64,000 nucleotides of DNA from Paracoccaceae bacterium. GTDB taxonomy: Bacteria; Pseudomonadota; Alphaproteobacteria; Rhodobacterales; Rhodobacteraceae. This document shows positions 9,269-17,773 of this stretch, in pieces. The stretch spans positions 1,810-65,809 of the forward strand of contig WOUW01000001.1 in the NCBI GenBank assembly GCA_009773055.1. The letters run 5' to 3'. Within the stretch, counting starts at the first letter, position 1; each line of letters opens with the position of its first letter. The notes under the pieces are model-generated. The model was not told the DNA's origin. It ran no database searches and saw only the letters and a list, made by a program, of their open reading frames with translations. Made by a program: the position numbers and the translations under genes.

Positions 9269-10864
9269 ATGAACGACAAGGTGAACCAGCTGGACTGGAT
9301 GGTGGCGCAGGCGAAGGCTGGGCGGATGACCCGGCGCGAGTTTGTCGGCCGGACCACCGCGCTTGGGGTATCGGCGGGGCTTGCCTCGGCGATCTTCGGC
9401 AAGGCCGCGCAGGCTCAGGCCAAAAAGGGCGGCGTGCTGCGGGCCGGCATGCAGGGCGGCGAGTCGACCAACAGCCTTGACCCGGCATTGGCCGCATCCG
9501 AAGTGCCGTTCGCGGTCAACATGACCTGGGGCGAAATGCTGGTGGACGTGTCCCCCGACAACACCATCGACTATCGGATCGCGGAAGAGATCAGCTCGAA
9601 CGCCGATGCGACCGAGTGGAAGTTCAAGATCCGTCAGGGCGTCGAGTTCCATGACGGCAAGACAGTGACGGCGGACGATGTGGTCGCCACGCTGAAGCGT
9701 CACACCGACGAAAAATCGCAGTCGGGCGCGCTGGGGATCGTCCAGGGCATCTCGGAAATGACCGCCGAGGGCGACATGGTCACCTTGAAGATGGCAAGCG
9801 GCAACGCCGACCTGCCTTACCTCATGGCCGACTATCACCTGGTGATCCAGCCGGGCGGCGGTGTGGACAACCCGACCGCGGGCATCGGCGCCGGGGCCTA
9901 CAAGGTCAAGGTCAACGAACCCGGCGTGCGCCATGTGTTCGAGCGTCATGCAAACTACTGGGATGCAGCGAACGGTGCCCATGCCGACGAGGTCGAGATC
10001 ATCGTGATCAACGACAACACGGCGCGAACGGCGGCGCTGACCTCGGGCCAGATCCACATGATGAACCGGGTCGACCCGAAGATCGTGGAACTGCTGAAGG
10101 GCGCGGCTGGCATCACCATCGAGCATGCGCCGGGCCGGGGCCACTATGTCTTCATCATGCATGTCGACAAGGCCCCCTTCGACAACAACGACCTGCGCAT
10201 GGCTCTGAAGCTGGCGATCAACCGGCAGGAGCAAGTGGAAAAGGTGCTGGGCGGCCTTGGGGCGGTTGGCAACGACTTCCCGATCAACGCGGCCTATCCC
10301 CTGTTCGACAACACCATTCCGCAGCGCGAATACGACGCGGCGATGGCGGCCGAGCACTACAAGAAGTCGGGCCACGACGGCTCGCCCATCCTGCTGCAGG
10401 TCGCGGCCGGGGCCTTCCCGGGTGCTGTGGACGCGGCGAACCTGTTTGCGGCGTCGGCCAACGCGGCCGGCATCCCGCTGCAGATCAAGCTGGAGCCCGA
10501 TGACGGCTACTGGTCTAACGTTTGGAACGTGGCTCCGTTCTGCGCGTCCTACTGGGGCGGGCGTCCGGTGCAGGACCAGATGTATTCGACGGCCTACCTG
10601 TCGACGGCGGAATGGAACGACACCAAGTTCAAGAATGCCAAGTTCGACGAGCTGATGATCGCGGCACGGGCCGAACTGGACGAGGGCAAGCGCAAGGGCA
10701 TGTATTCGGAAATGGCGCATATCCTGCGCGACGAGGGCGGCCTGATCCTGCCGATGTTCAACGACTGGGTGGAAGCACGCAGCGAAGCCGTGGCCGGTTG
10801 GACGCCCGACCCGAATGGCGAGCTGATGAACGGCAAGGCCCTGATCAAGTGCTGGCTGGCATAA
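9269..10864 (+). CDS. ABC transporter substrate-binding protein (SBP_bac_5, DppA-like), Tat-exported
   Basis: Periplasmic binding protein of the peptide/nickel/opine cluster, 531 residues. A twin-arginine signal is visible at residues 21-50 (TRREFVGRT, hydrophobic ALGVSAGLASAIFG, then KAAQAQA), so it is probably folded before export. The SBP_bac_5 core shows WKFKIRQGVEFHDGKTVTAD and VRHVFERHANYWDAA. The SD GGGAG lies 8 bases before the ATG; a small hairpin (CCCCA/TGGGG, 9234-9249) sits in the leader. It comes 97 bp after the CocE hydrolase and is followed 4 bp later by the permease. The ligand is unknown; the neighbours suggest an ester, amide or phosphodiester compound. Confidence 0.92.
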   Translation: MNDKVNQLDWMVAQAKAGRMTRREFVGRTTALGVSAGLASAIFGKAAQAQAKKGGVLRAGMQGGESTNSLDPALAASEVPFAVNMTWGEMLVDVSPDNTIDYRIAEEISSNADATEWKFKIRQGVEFHDGKTVTADDVVATLKRHTDEKSQSGALGIVQGISEMTAEGDMVTLKMASGNADLPYLMADYHLVIQPGGGVDNPTAGIGAGAYKVKVNEPGVRHVFERHANYWDAANGAHADEVEIIVINDNTARTAALTSGQIHMMNRVDPKIVELLKGAAGITIEHAPGRGHYVFIMHVDKAPFDNNDLRMALKLAINRQEQVEKVLGGLGAVGNDFPINAAYPLFDNTIPQREYDAAMAAEHYKKSGHDGSPILLQVAAGAFPGAVDAANLFAASANAAGIPLQIKLEPDDGYWSNVWNVAPFCASYWGGRPVQDQMYSTAYLSTAEWNDTKFKNAKFDELMIAARAELDEGKRKGMYSEMAHILRDEGGLILPMFNDWVEARSEAVAGWTPDPNGELMNGKALIKCWLA

Positions 10865-10868
10865 GGCC

Positions 10869-11825
10869 GTGCATCCGATCCTGAAACTTCTGGTCCAGCG
10901 CATTGCGCTGGGCCTCCTGCTGTTGCTTGCCGTTTCGGCCGTGATCTTCCTTGGGGTGGAGGCCCTGCCGGGCGATACCGCCCAGGCGATCCTGGGCCAG
11001 TCGGCAACCCCGCAGGCGCTGGAAAACCTGCGCGAGAAACTGGGGCTGAACGACCCGCCGCTGACCCGCTATTTCCTTTGGCTGGGGGGAGTGCTGACGG
11101 GTGATCTGGGCACGGCCCTGACGAACGGTGTCGACATCGCGCAGGCCATTGGCCAGCGGCTGGGCAACACGCTGTTCCTGGCCGGATGTGCCGCCGTCAT
11201 CGCTGTGCCGCTTGCCATCCTTCTGGGACTGGTCGCCGCGCGCTACGCCGGGCGCTGGCCGGACAAGCTGATTTCGGGCATCACGCTGACCACGATCAGC
11301 CTGCCCGAATTCGTCGCGGCCTATTTCGTAATCTTCCTCTTCACGCAGGCCATCCCGATCTTCCAGCCTGTCGCCATGGTCTTTCCGGGCATGACCTTCT
11401 GGGCCAAGCTGAACGCGGTCGCCCTGCCCGTTATCGTCCTTGTCCTCGTGGTTCTCGCCCACATGATGCGGATGACCCGCGCGGCGATCCTGAACGTCAT
11501 GCAGTCCGCCTATATCGAGACCGCCGAGTTGAAGGGCCTGTCGCCCATGACGATCATCTGGCGCCACGCCTTTCCGAATGCCATTGCGCCCGTGGTCAGT
11601 GTGGTAATGCTGAACCTGGCCTATCTGGTCGTCGGCGTCGTCGTGGTCGAGGTGGTCTTCGGCTACAACGCCCTTGGCCAATACCTTGTTGACCACGTCA
11701 CCAAGCGCGATCTGCCAGTGGTGCAGGCCGTGGGCCTGATCTTCGCTGCGGTCTACATCTTCCTGAACATGCTGGCCGACATCATCGGCATCCTCGCCAA
11801 TCCACGCTTGAGGCACCCGAAATGA
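10869..11825 (+). CDS. ABC transporter permease (DppB-like)
   Basis: First inner-membrane permease of the Dpp/Opp-type importer, 318 residues. It has an N-terminal membrane helix (LLLLLAVSAVIFLGVEALPGD), the periplasmic segment ILGQSATPQALENLREKLGL typical of DppB, about five more helices, and the EAA-like loop around TAELKGLSPMTIIWRHAFPN. The GTG start lies 4 bases after the binding-protein stop. The end overlaps the next permease by 4 bases (ATGA), so the two are translationally coupled. Confidence 0.93.
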   Translation: MHPILKLLVQRIALGLLLLLAVSAVIFLGVEALPGDTAQAILGQSATPQALENLREKLGLNDPPLTRYFLWLGGVLTGDLGTALTNGVDIAQAIGQRLGNTLFLAGCAAVIAVPLAILLGLVAARYAGRWPDKLISGITLTTISLPEFVAAYFVIFLFTQAIPIFQPVAMVFPGMTFWAKLNAVALPVIVLVLVVLAHMMRMTRAAILNVMQSAYIETAELKGLSPMTIIWRHAFPNAIAPVVSVVMLNLAYLVVGVVVVEVVFGYNALGQYLVDHVTKRDLPVVQAVGLIFAAVYIFLNMLADIIGILANPRLRHPK

Positions 11826-12637
11826 GGATGCCCGTTTCCGCCCTGATCGGCCTTGTCCTGACCGGGACCTTCCTTTTCGTCGCGGTCTTTGCCCAATGGA
11901 TTGCCCCCTACGCTGTCGACGACAGCACGGGCGGCCAGTGGGAAGGCTTTTCCTCCGTGCACTGGCTTGGCACCGACACCATTGGCCGCGATATCCTGAG
12001 CCGGCTGATCTATGGCGCGCAGGTCACGATCTTCGTCGCACTCGCCTCGTCGGTCCTGGCCTTTTCCATGGGTGCCTTTCTGGGCTTCCTCGCGGCAGTC
12101 AAGGGCGGCTGGATCGACCAGCTTTTGTCCCGGATTGTCGATCTGATGATGGCTGTCCCGTCTTTGATCGTGGCGCTGGTCATGCTGTCGGTGCTGCCGC
12201 TGAACCTGACGGTCCTGATCCTGGTCATGGGCATTCTGGACAGCACCCGCGTGTTCCGGCTGTCCCGTGCGGTCGCGGTCGACATCACGGTGATGGACTA
12301 TGTCGAGGCGGCAAAGCTGCGCGGCGAAAAGGGCGGCTGGGTGATCTTCCGGGAAATCCTGCCAAATGCGCTGTCGCCACTTGTCGCGGAATTTGGCTTG
12401 CGCTTCATTTTTGCGGTCCTGTTCATTTCGACCCTGTCGTTCCTGGGGCTTGGCATCCAGCCGCCCTTGGCCGACTGGGGTGGGATGGTGAAGGAAAACA
12501 AGGATGGCCTGATCTATGGCAAATCGGCGGCCCTGCTGCCTGCCGCTGCGATCGCAGCACTGGCCATCAGCGTGAACCTTGTCGCCGACTGGATCCTGAC
12601 CCGCACCTCCAGCCTGAAAGGAGGCCGCGGTGGCTGA
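11822..12637 (+). CDS. ABC transporter permease (DppC-like)
   Basis: Second permease of the importer, 271 residues. It has an N-terminal helix, the DppC signature HWLGTDTIGRDILSRLIYGAQ, and the EAA loop AAKLRGEKGGWVIFREILPNA that contacts the ATPase. It overlaps the previous gene by 4 bases and the ATPase gene by 8, so all three should be made together. Confidence 0.93.
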   Translation: MRMPVSALIGLVLTGTFLFVAVFAQWIAPYAVDDSTGGQWEGFSSVHWLGTDTIGRDILSRLIYGAQVTIFVALASSVLAFSMGAFLGFLAAVKGGWIDQLLSRIVDLMMAVPSLIVALVMLSVLPLNLTVLILVMGILDSTRVFRLSRAVAVDITVMDYVEAAKLRGEKGGWVIFREILPNALSPLVAEFGLRFIFAVLFISTLSFLGLGIQPPLADWGGMVKENKDGLIYGKSAALLPAAAIAALAISVNLVADWILTRTSSLKGGRGG

Positions 12638-14264
12638 CCCTCTGCTTGTGATCAAGGGCCTGGTTATCGAGGCCACCTCCTATCCGCCGGGCGAGCCCCC
12701 GAAGAACGTGACTCTGGTCCATGGCGTGGATCTGACACTGCAAAGGGGTCGGGTTCTGGGCCTGATCGGAGAATCGGGTGCCGGAAAGTCCACCATCGGC
12801 CTCTCTGCCATGGCCTATGGGCGCGGTGGAGTGCGGCTGACCGGTGGCACGATCCACCTGAACGGGCGCGAGATCCGCGTTGCCGACCCTCGCGCGTTGC
12901 GCGCGCTTCGGGGGCGCGAGGTGACCTATGTTTCGCAATCTGCCGCTGCCAGTTTCAACCCGGCAAAGCAGATCATGGAGCAAGTGATCGAGACCTCGGT
13001 GTCGCATGGCTTGATGTCGAAATCCGAAGCCGAGGCCCGAGGTGTGGCCCTGTTCCGCAAGCTTGGCCTGCCGAACCCCGAAACCATCGGCAACCGCTAT
13101 CCGCATCAGGTGTCTGGCGGGCAGTTGCAGCGGTGCATGACGGCGATGGCCTTGTGCCCCAAGCCCGACCTTGTGATCTTCGACGAACCGACGACCGCGC
13201 TGGACGTGACGACGCAAATCGACGTGCTGGCCGCAATCAAGGAGGCGATACGCGATACGCAGGTCGCCGCCCTTTATATCACGCATGACCTTGCCGTCGT
13301 GGCGCAGGTCGCCGACGACATCATGGTGTTGCGGCATGGGCGGATGGTCGAACTCGGCGAGACCGGTCAGATCATTCACCGCCCGACACAGGATTATACC
13401 AAGGCGCTGGTGTCGGTTCGCAGCCTTGACCACACCGAAAAGCCCCCGGCGCAACCCGTCCTTTCGGTCCAGAACATCACCGCCCGGTATCGCGGCACCA
13501 CGTTCGACGTGTTGAAGACCGTGTCGGTCGATCTTCCCGCCGGGCAGACGCTGGCGGTCGTGGGCGAAAGCGGCTCGGGCAAATCCACGCTTGCCCGTGC
13601 GATCACCGGGCTTTTGCCGCCGACGTCGGGCCGCATCACCTTTGCCGGGCGGACGCTGTCGGCCGACCTTGCCGGGCGGACGAAGGACGATCTGCGCGAG
13701 ATCCAGATGATCTACCAGATGGCGGATACCGCGATGAACCCGCGCCAGACGGTCGGCACGATCATCGGACGACCGCTGGAGTTCTACTTCGGCCTGCGGG
13801 GCGAAGCGCGCGACAAACGGGTGCAGGAGCTGCTGGACCAGATCGAGATGGGCAAGGGCTTTGCCGACCGCTACCCGGCGGAACTGTCGGGCGGCCAGAA
13901 GCAGCGGGTCTGCATTGCGCGCGCGCTGGCGGCGAACCCCAAGCTGATCATCTGCGACGAGGTGACCTCGGCCCTGGACCCGCTGGTGGCAGACGGCATC
14001 CTGAAGCTTCTTCTGAACCTGCAGGCCGAGGCTGGAGTGGCGTATCTGTTCATCACCCATGACCTTGCGACGGTGAAGGCCATCGCCGACAAGATTGCCG
14101 TCATGTTCAAGGGTGCGGTCGTGCGCTATGGTCAGAAGTCGGATGTGCTGACCCCGCCGTTCGACGACTATACCGACCTTCTGCTGTCCTCGGTCCCCGA
14201 GATGGAGCAGGGCTGGCTGGAGCGGGTGATCGCGCATCGCAAGATGGAAAGCGCGGGGAACTAG
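12630..14264 (+). CDS. ABC transporter ATP-binding protein, DppD-DppF fusion
   Basis: Two ABC ATPase domains in one chain of 544 residues, replacing separate DppD and DppF. First domain: Walker A GESGAGKST (about 47-55), signature VSGGQLQR, Walker B LVIFDEP. Second domain: Walker A GESGSGKST (about 312-320), signature LSGGQKQR, Walker B LIICDEV. The first domain carries HVSGG-type features complete enough to be active. The GTG start overlaps the dppC-like gene by 8 bases. Fused ATPases of this kind are common in alphaproteobacterial peptide/opine importers. Confidence 0.93.
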   Translation: MADPLLVIKGLVIEATSYPPGEPPKNVTLVHGVDLTLQRGRVLGLIGESGAGKSTIGLSAMAYGRGGVRLTGGTIHLNGREIRVADPRALRALRGREVTYVSQSAAASFNPAKQIMEQVIETSVSHGLMSKSEAEARGVALFRKLGLPNPETIGNRYPHQVSGGQLQRCMTAMALCPKPDLVIFDEPTTALDVTTQIDVLAAIKEAIRDTQVAALYITHDLAVVAQVADDIMVLRHGRMVELGETGQIIHRPTQDYTKALVSVRSLDHTEKPPAQPVLSVQNITARYRGTTFDVLKTVSVDLPAGQTLAVVGESGSGKSTLARAITGLLPPTSGRITFAGRTLSADLAGRTKDDLREIQMIYQMADTAMNPRQTVGTIIGRPLEFYFGLRGEARDKRVQELLDQIEMGKGFADRYPAELSGGQKQRVCIARALAANPKLIICDEVTSALDPLVADGILKLLLNLQAEAGVAYLFITHDLATVKAIADKIAVMFKGAVVRYGQKSDVLTPPFDDYTDLLLSSVPEMEQGWLERVIAHRKMESAGN

Positions 14265-14275
14265 GCAGGTTGCGG

Positions 14276-14327
14276 GCCAGACGCCCTGCCAGACAGATGC
14301 CAGACACATGCCGGACGGTTTGCAGAC
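14276..14327 (+). repeat. Five phased GCCAGAC-like repeats before the phosphodiesterase gene
   Basis: GCCAGAC occurs at 14276, 14288 and 14299, GCCGGAC at 14310 and GCAGAC at 14322. The spacings are 12, 11, 11 and 12 bases, close to one helical turn. The last copy abuts the ATG, and no ordinary SD is visible. Confidence 0.6.
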
Positions 14328-15161
14328 ATGACGAAGCTTCTTCTCATCATCCTTGACGGCGTGCCGTACCGCAACTGGCGGCGGCTTTTTGGCAACCTTG
14401 AAGGCTGGGTGGAAAGCGGCGAGGCCCGGGTACGGCGGATGCGGGCGGTGCTGCCTTCGACCTCGGCCTCGTGCTATGCCTCGATCCACACTGGTCTGCC
14501 GCCGCAGGTGCATGGGATATGGGCCAACGCCGACATTCGCCGGCTGGAATTTCCTGATGTTTTCAGCGCATTGACCGGTGCGGGCAAGACGACCGGAGCG
14601 GTCACCCACAGCTACTGGAGCGAATTCTTCAACCGCGCGCCCTTCGATGTCGTGCGGGACATCGAATATGACGAACCCGGCGGCCCGATCACCCACGGCC
14701 GGTTTCACACGATGCATCGTGACAGCAGCTACAACCAGATGACCCCGGCCGATTATGACCTCTTCGGTACGCTCACCCGGCTTTGTGAAGTGAAATCAAT
14801 TGACTACGGCATCCTGCACAGCTGCACCCTCGACAGCCTGGGCCATCGCTTCTACCACGACTGCGAAGAAATGGATGACGCTTGCTACCGGATGGACGGC
14901 ACGCTGGCGCCCTTCATTCACCGTTGGCGGCAGAATGGGTATGAGGTCATTGTCACCGCCGACCACGGGCAGGACGCGCGCGGCCATCATGGCGGGACGG
15001 GCGAGGATCAGCGCGACTTTGCGTTTTACTACTTCGGCACCAGTGATTTGCCGCCCGAAGATCAGGTCCTGGATCAACTTGCCCTTGCGCCGTCGATGCT
15101 GACGCGGTTGGGGGTGCCGGTGCCGCCGACAATGCGGGCCGCGCCGTTTCTGAACGGCTGA
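14328..15161 (+). CDS. Type I phosphodiesterase / nucleotide pyrophosphatase family protein
   Basis: Alkaline-phosphatase-superfamily metalloenzyme of 277 residues, likely hydrolysing a phosphodiester, phosphonate or sulfate ester. Metal ligands and nucleophile fit the family: Asp10 in IILDGVPY, Ser46 (or Thr45) in LPSTSASCYASIHTG, the D-x-x-GH motif in CTLDSLGHRFYHD, DH in VTADHGQDA and His in GHHGG. There is no signal peptide, so it is cytosolic and could act on what the ABC importer brings in. It lies 63 bp after the ATPase gene on the same strand, separated by the phased repeats. The true substrate cannot be told. Confidence 0.85.
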   Translation: MTKLLLIILDGVPYRNWRRLFGNLEGWVESGEARVRRMRAVLPSTSASCYASIHTGLPPQVHGIWANADIRRLEFPDVFSALTGAGKTTGAVTHSYWSEFFNRAPFDVVRDIEYDEPGGPITHGRFHTMHRDSSYNQMTPADYDLFGTLTRLCEVKSIDYGILHSCTLDSLGHRFYHDCEEMDDACYRMDGTLAPFIHRWRQNGYEVIVTADHGQDARGHHGGTGEDQRDFAFYYFGTSDLPPEDQVLDQLALAPSMLTRLGVPVPPTMRAAPFLNG

Positions 15162-15193
15162 ACCTCGGCCGCAACCGTGAAATTCGGCAGCAC

Positions 15194-15235
15194 TTCAACA
15201 GCTTCGCCTGTTGAAAGCACTGCACTTCGTGTGCA
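15194..15235 (+). terminator. Two adjacent hairpins after the phosphodiesterase gene
   Basis: Hairpin 1: TTCAACAG-CTTCGC-CTGTTGAA (15194-15215). Hairpin 2: TGCAC-TTCGT-GTGCA (15221-15235). Both loops hold TTCG. No T-run follows, so termination or leader control of the BTAD gene are both possible. Confidence 0.4.
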
Positions 15236-15268
15236 TCGTTAACCAATACAGTCTTGGGGCCCCCTTTC

Positions 15269-17284
15269 ATGTTGCGCTTTCACGTCAACCTTCTCGGGTC
15301 CTGCCGGGTCGCGCGGGTCGCGACCGGGGAAGAGGTGACGTTCCGCACCCGCAAGACACGGCTTCTGCTGGGGCTTTTGCTGCTGAGCCCGGGCAACCGG
15401 ATGAACAGCGAACAGCTGGCCTCGCTGCTGTGGGACCCCGCACCCGAAGCCCTGGCCCGCAGCAGCCTGCGTCAGGCGCTGCGCGAACTGCGCGAGGTGC
15501 TGGGGCCGGATGGCGAGGACGTCGTCGAGGCTGATCGCTTTTCGGTCGGGCTGAAGGGCGCCGCCTTCGACGTCGATGTCCGCCGTTTTCGCGAGCTGAT
15601 CGTGACCGGCGCGCATGACCAGGCTGCGCTGATCTCGGCCGCTGCCCTGTGGCAGGGCGAGCTGTTCGGCCCGGCGCAGCCCAGCGCACCGGTCTTCGAG
15701 GCCTGGCTCCAGATCGAGCGGTCGCAGCTTCGGTCGATCCTGACTGGCGCGCTGACTGACCAGCTGCAAAAACTGATTGCGGCCAACGCGTTCACCGACA
15801 CGCGCATTGCCGAGGAACTGGTGCGGATCGAGCCAAGCCACGAGCTTGCACATCAGTTCATCATGCGGTTCCACGCCCAAAGGGGCGACCAGTCGGCAGC
15901 GCTTCGGCAGTTCGCCCTGCTGGAGACGGCGCTGGCGGAAGAACTGGACAGCGAACCGAGCGAGGCGTCGAACGAGCTTTTGGTCGCGATCAAGTCGGGC
16001 GAGGTTTCCCTTCAGCGCGTGGCAAATCTTCCAGCCATGAAGGTCGGCACCCTGTCGCGCAGCGGCCCGCCCCGGATCACCATCCGGCCACCGCTGACCC
16101 GCTACACGGACAACAGCAAGGACTACCTTGGCGAGGGCTTTGCCTTCCTGGCCAAGTCCTGCCTGTCGCGCTTTCGCTGCTGGATCGTGATCCCGTGGCC
16201 ATCGATAGGATTTGAATCGACCACTGCCGTCGATTTCACTGCCGTAGGACAGGTCATCGACGCGGACTTTGCGGTCGACTGCGTGCTGGACTGGCGCACG
16301 GGCGGGGGCAAGCTTTTCGTGACGCTGATCGACTGCCGCGATGGCAGCGAGGTCTGGTCTGACCTTTATCCAGTGGCCGAACATGACATGCAGGAGGTCA
16401 GCTCGTCCGTGGCGGGGGCAGTGGCGGCCAATCTGGCCAGCCAGGTCAACCACATCACTCTGTTGCGCCATGCCCGTTCGACACCGGGGAACCCGGTGGC
16501 CTATGACCTTTGGCTGAAGGGGCACCAGTTGTCGCGCCTCTGGTCTGCCGAGGCCGATGCCGAGGCAGAAGCGATGTTCTTGCGGGCCATCGAGCTTGAT
16601 CCGGGCCTTGCCGGAAGCCACGCGAGCCTGGCGCAGATCCTGTGCAGCCGCAGCCTGGTCCGTCCGGGCTATCCCAACCGAAAGGCCGATTGCACGGCGG
16701 CCTTCAAGCATGCCCGCGAAGCCATCGCGCTGGATCCCTATGATCCGCGCTGTCATATCAGCATGGCCTGGAACTGGCTGATCGCAAAATCGCCCGAGCG
16801 CGCGAACACGCACTTCCGGATGGCAGTTGACCTGAACCCGAATGATTCAGAGGCCCTGATCGCCGCCGCCTGCGGGCTGGCTTTCCTTGGGCACATTGAC
16901 GACGCGAAGGGTCTTGCCGGCAAGGCGGTGCAGATGAACCCGGTCTACCCCGAGTACTATACCGATTACCTGTCGGCCATCCAGTTTCTCGACGCCGACT
17001 ACCAGACAACGATCGAGACGGTCGAGAAGTGTTACGAAGGCTTTCCGGATCGCGCGGCCCTGGCCGCGGCCGCTTGGGCGCTTCTGGGGCGAGACGCCAA
17101 GGCCGGGGCAGCCTACCAATACTTCTCGACGCTGACGACCTCGAAGTGGGAAGGCACCGGGCGCGCCGAGGACAATGACCTTGAGCGATGGATCATGGAC
17201 GTATTGCCAATCCACTGGCCCAAGGGACAGCAAAGCCTTCTGGCGGGCCTGCGGCTTGCCCGTCAGATGGCCGGTCAAGCCTGA
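15269..17284 (+). CDS. BTAD-domain transcriptional activator with TPR C-terminus
   Basis: AfsR/SARP-like or CadC-like transcription factor of about 671 residues. An OmpR-type winged helix spans about residues 1-95 (FRTRKTRLLLGLLLLSPGNR, LASLLWDPAPEALARSSLRQ, LRELREVLG), followed by the bacterial transcriptional activator domain to about 240 (helical repeats, AEELVRIEPSHELAHQFIMR). The middle resembles the TolB/adenylate-cyclase-associated segment (FAVDCVLDWRTGGGKLFVTL, CRDGSEVWSD). The rest is TPR repeats (AIELDPGLAGSHASLAQILC, AIALDPYDPRCHISMAWNWL). No membrane helix was seen. The ATG giving MLRFHVNLLG is chosen; a TTG five codons earlier is the alternative. It precedes the YcaO and peroxidase genes and could control them. 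Confidence 0.8.
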   Translation: MLRFHVNLLGSCRVARVATGEEVTFRTRKTRLLLGLLLLSPGNRMNSEQLASLLWDPAPEALARSSLRQALRELREVLGPDGEDVVEADRFSVGLKGAAFDVDVRRFRELIVTGAHDQAALISAAALWQGELFGPAQPSAPVFEAWLQIERSQLRSILTGALTDQLQKLIAANAFTDTRIAEELVRIEPSHELAHQFIMRFHAQRGDQSAALRQFALLETALAEELDSEPSEASNELLVAIKSGEVSLQRVANLPAMKVGTLSRSGPPRITIRPPLTRYTDNSKDYLGEGFAFLAKSCLSRFRCWIVIPWPSIGFESTTAVDFTAVGQVIDADFAVDCVLDWRTGGGKLFVTLIDCRDGSEVWSDLYPVAEHDMQEVSSSVAGAVAANLASQVNHITLLRHARSTPGNPVAYDLWLKGHQLSRLWSAEADAEAEAMFLRAIELDPGLAGSHASLAQILCSRSLVRPGYPNRKADCTAAFKHAREAIALDPYDPRCHISMAWNWLIAKSPERANTHFRMAVDLNPNDSEALIAAACGLAFLGHIDDAKGLAGKAVQMNPVYPEYYTDYLSAIQFLDADYQTTIETVEKCYEGFPDRAALAAAAWALLGRDAKAGAAYQYFSTLTTSKWEGTGRAEDNDLERWIMDVLPIHWPKGQQSLLAGLRLARQMAGQA

Positions 17285-17296
17285 TGCGAAGGTTGT

Positions 17297-17677
17297 CTAC
17301 CTGCACTTGCGCATGAAGTAGCGCGCCAGCAGCACCTTGAAACGAACTTCTGGTTCACTGCCATAGCTGGGCTCGTTCACGATGACGGGCGTCGTTTCCA
17401 GATCACCCGCCCACGGGACCTTCACGTGCATCCGGTTCGGGGTGTCGTAGACGGGCACGATCTCGACACTGACGGGGATCTCGCCGTTCGGGCCTGCGCC
17501 CGGACCTTCGTAGCGATAGCCATTGCGGTGTAGCCAGCCCCGCGTGTCGTCATTGAACTGCCGCCACTCGGAGGTCGGCGAGCTGTCGAAGGCGCTCTTG
17601 CTCACCTCGATGATTGCCGAGCCGGTCTTCGCCTGGTCGGCGAGAGAATTGTTCTTCAGTTTAATGAATCCGGCCAT
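17297..17677 (-). CDS. Hypothetical protein between the BTAD and YcaO genes
   Basis: 126 residues, not recognised. It begins MAGFIKLKNNSLADQAKTGS, is rich in beta-type segments (IPVSVEIVPVY, RMHVKVPWAG) and ends in the basic tail ARYFMRKCR with a single cysteine. No signal peptide or membrane helix is seen. It is convergent with the BTAD gene (12 bp between stops) and divergent from the YcaO gene, whose promoter region it shares. The codon choice and GC look like the neighbours. A RiPP precursor role is not supported: there is no Cys/Ser/Thr-rich core. Confidence 0.65.
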   Translation of the reverse strand: MAGFIKLKNNSLADQAKTGSAIIEVSKSAFDSSPTSEWRQFNDDTRGWLHRNGYRYEGPGAGPNGEIPVSVEIVPVYDTPNRMHVKVPWAGDLETTPVIVNEPSYGSEPEVRFKVLLARYFMRKCR

Positions 17678-17773
17678 TCCTGTGTCACTCCCCTGCTAGT
17701 TGGTTCGCTTATACGTCCGGTCTTCGCCCCACTATTCCGCCGGTTCGTGATGCCAGCGTGAAATGGAGACTGG

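Noticed and set aside
9221-10903. 560-codon minus-strand open frame
   Set aside because: It is antisense to the substrate-binding protein gene, which has a Tat signal and an SBP_bac_5 core.
12567-14717. 716-codon minus-strand open frame
   Set aside because: It is antisense to the fused ABC ATPase, whose Walker motifs are intact; no start signal or recognisable domain.
17297-17677. RiPP precursor for the YcaO enzyme
   Set aside because: 126 residues with no leader/core division and few Cys, Ser or Thr at the C-terminus; kept as an unknown protein only.
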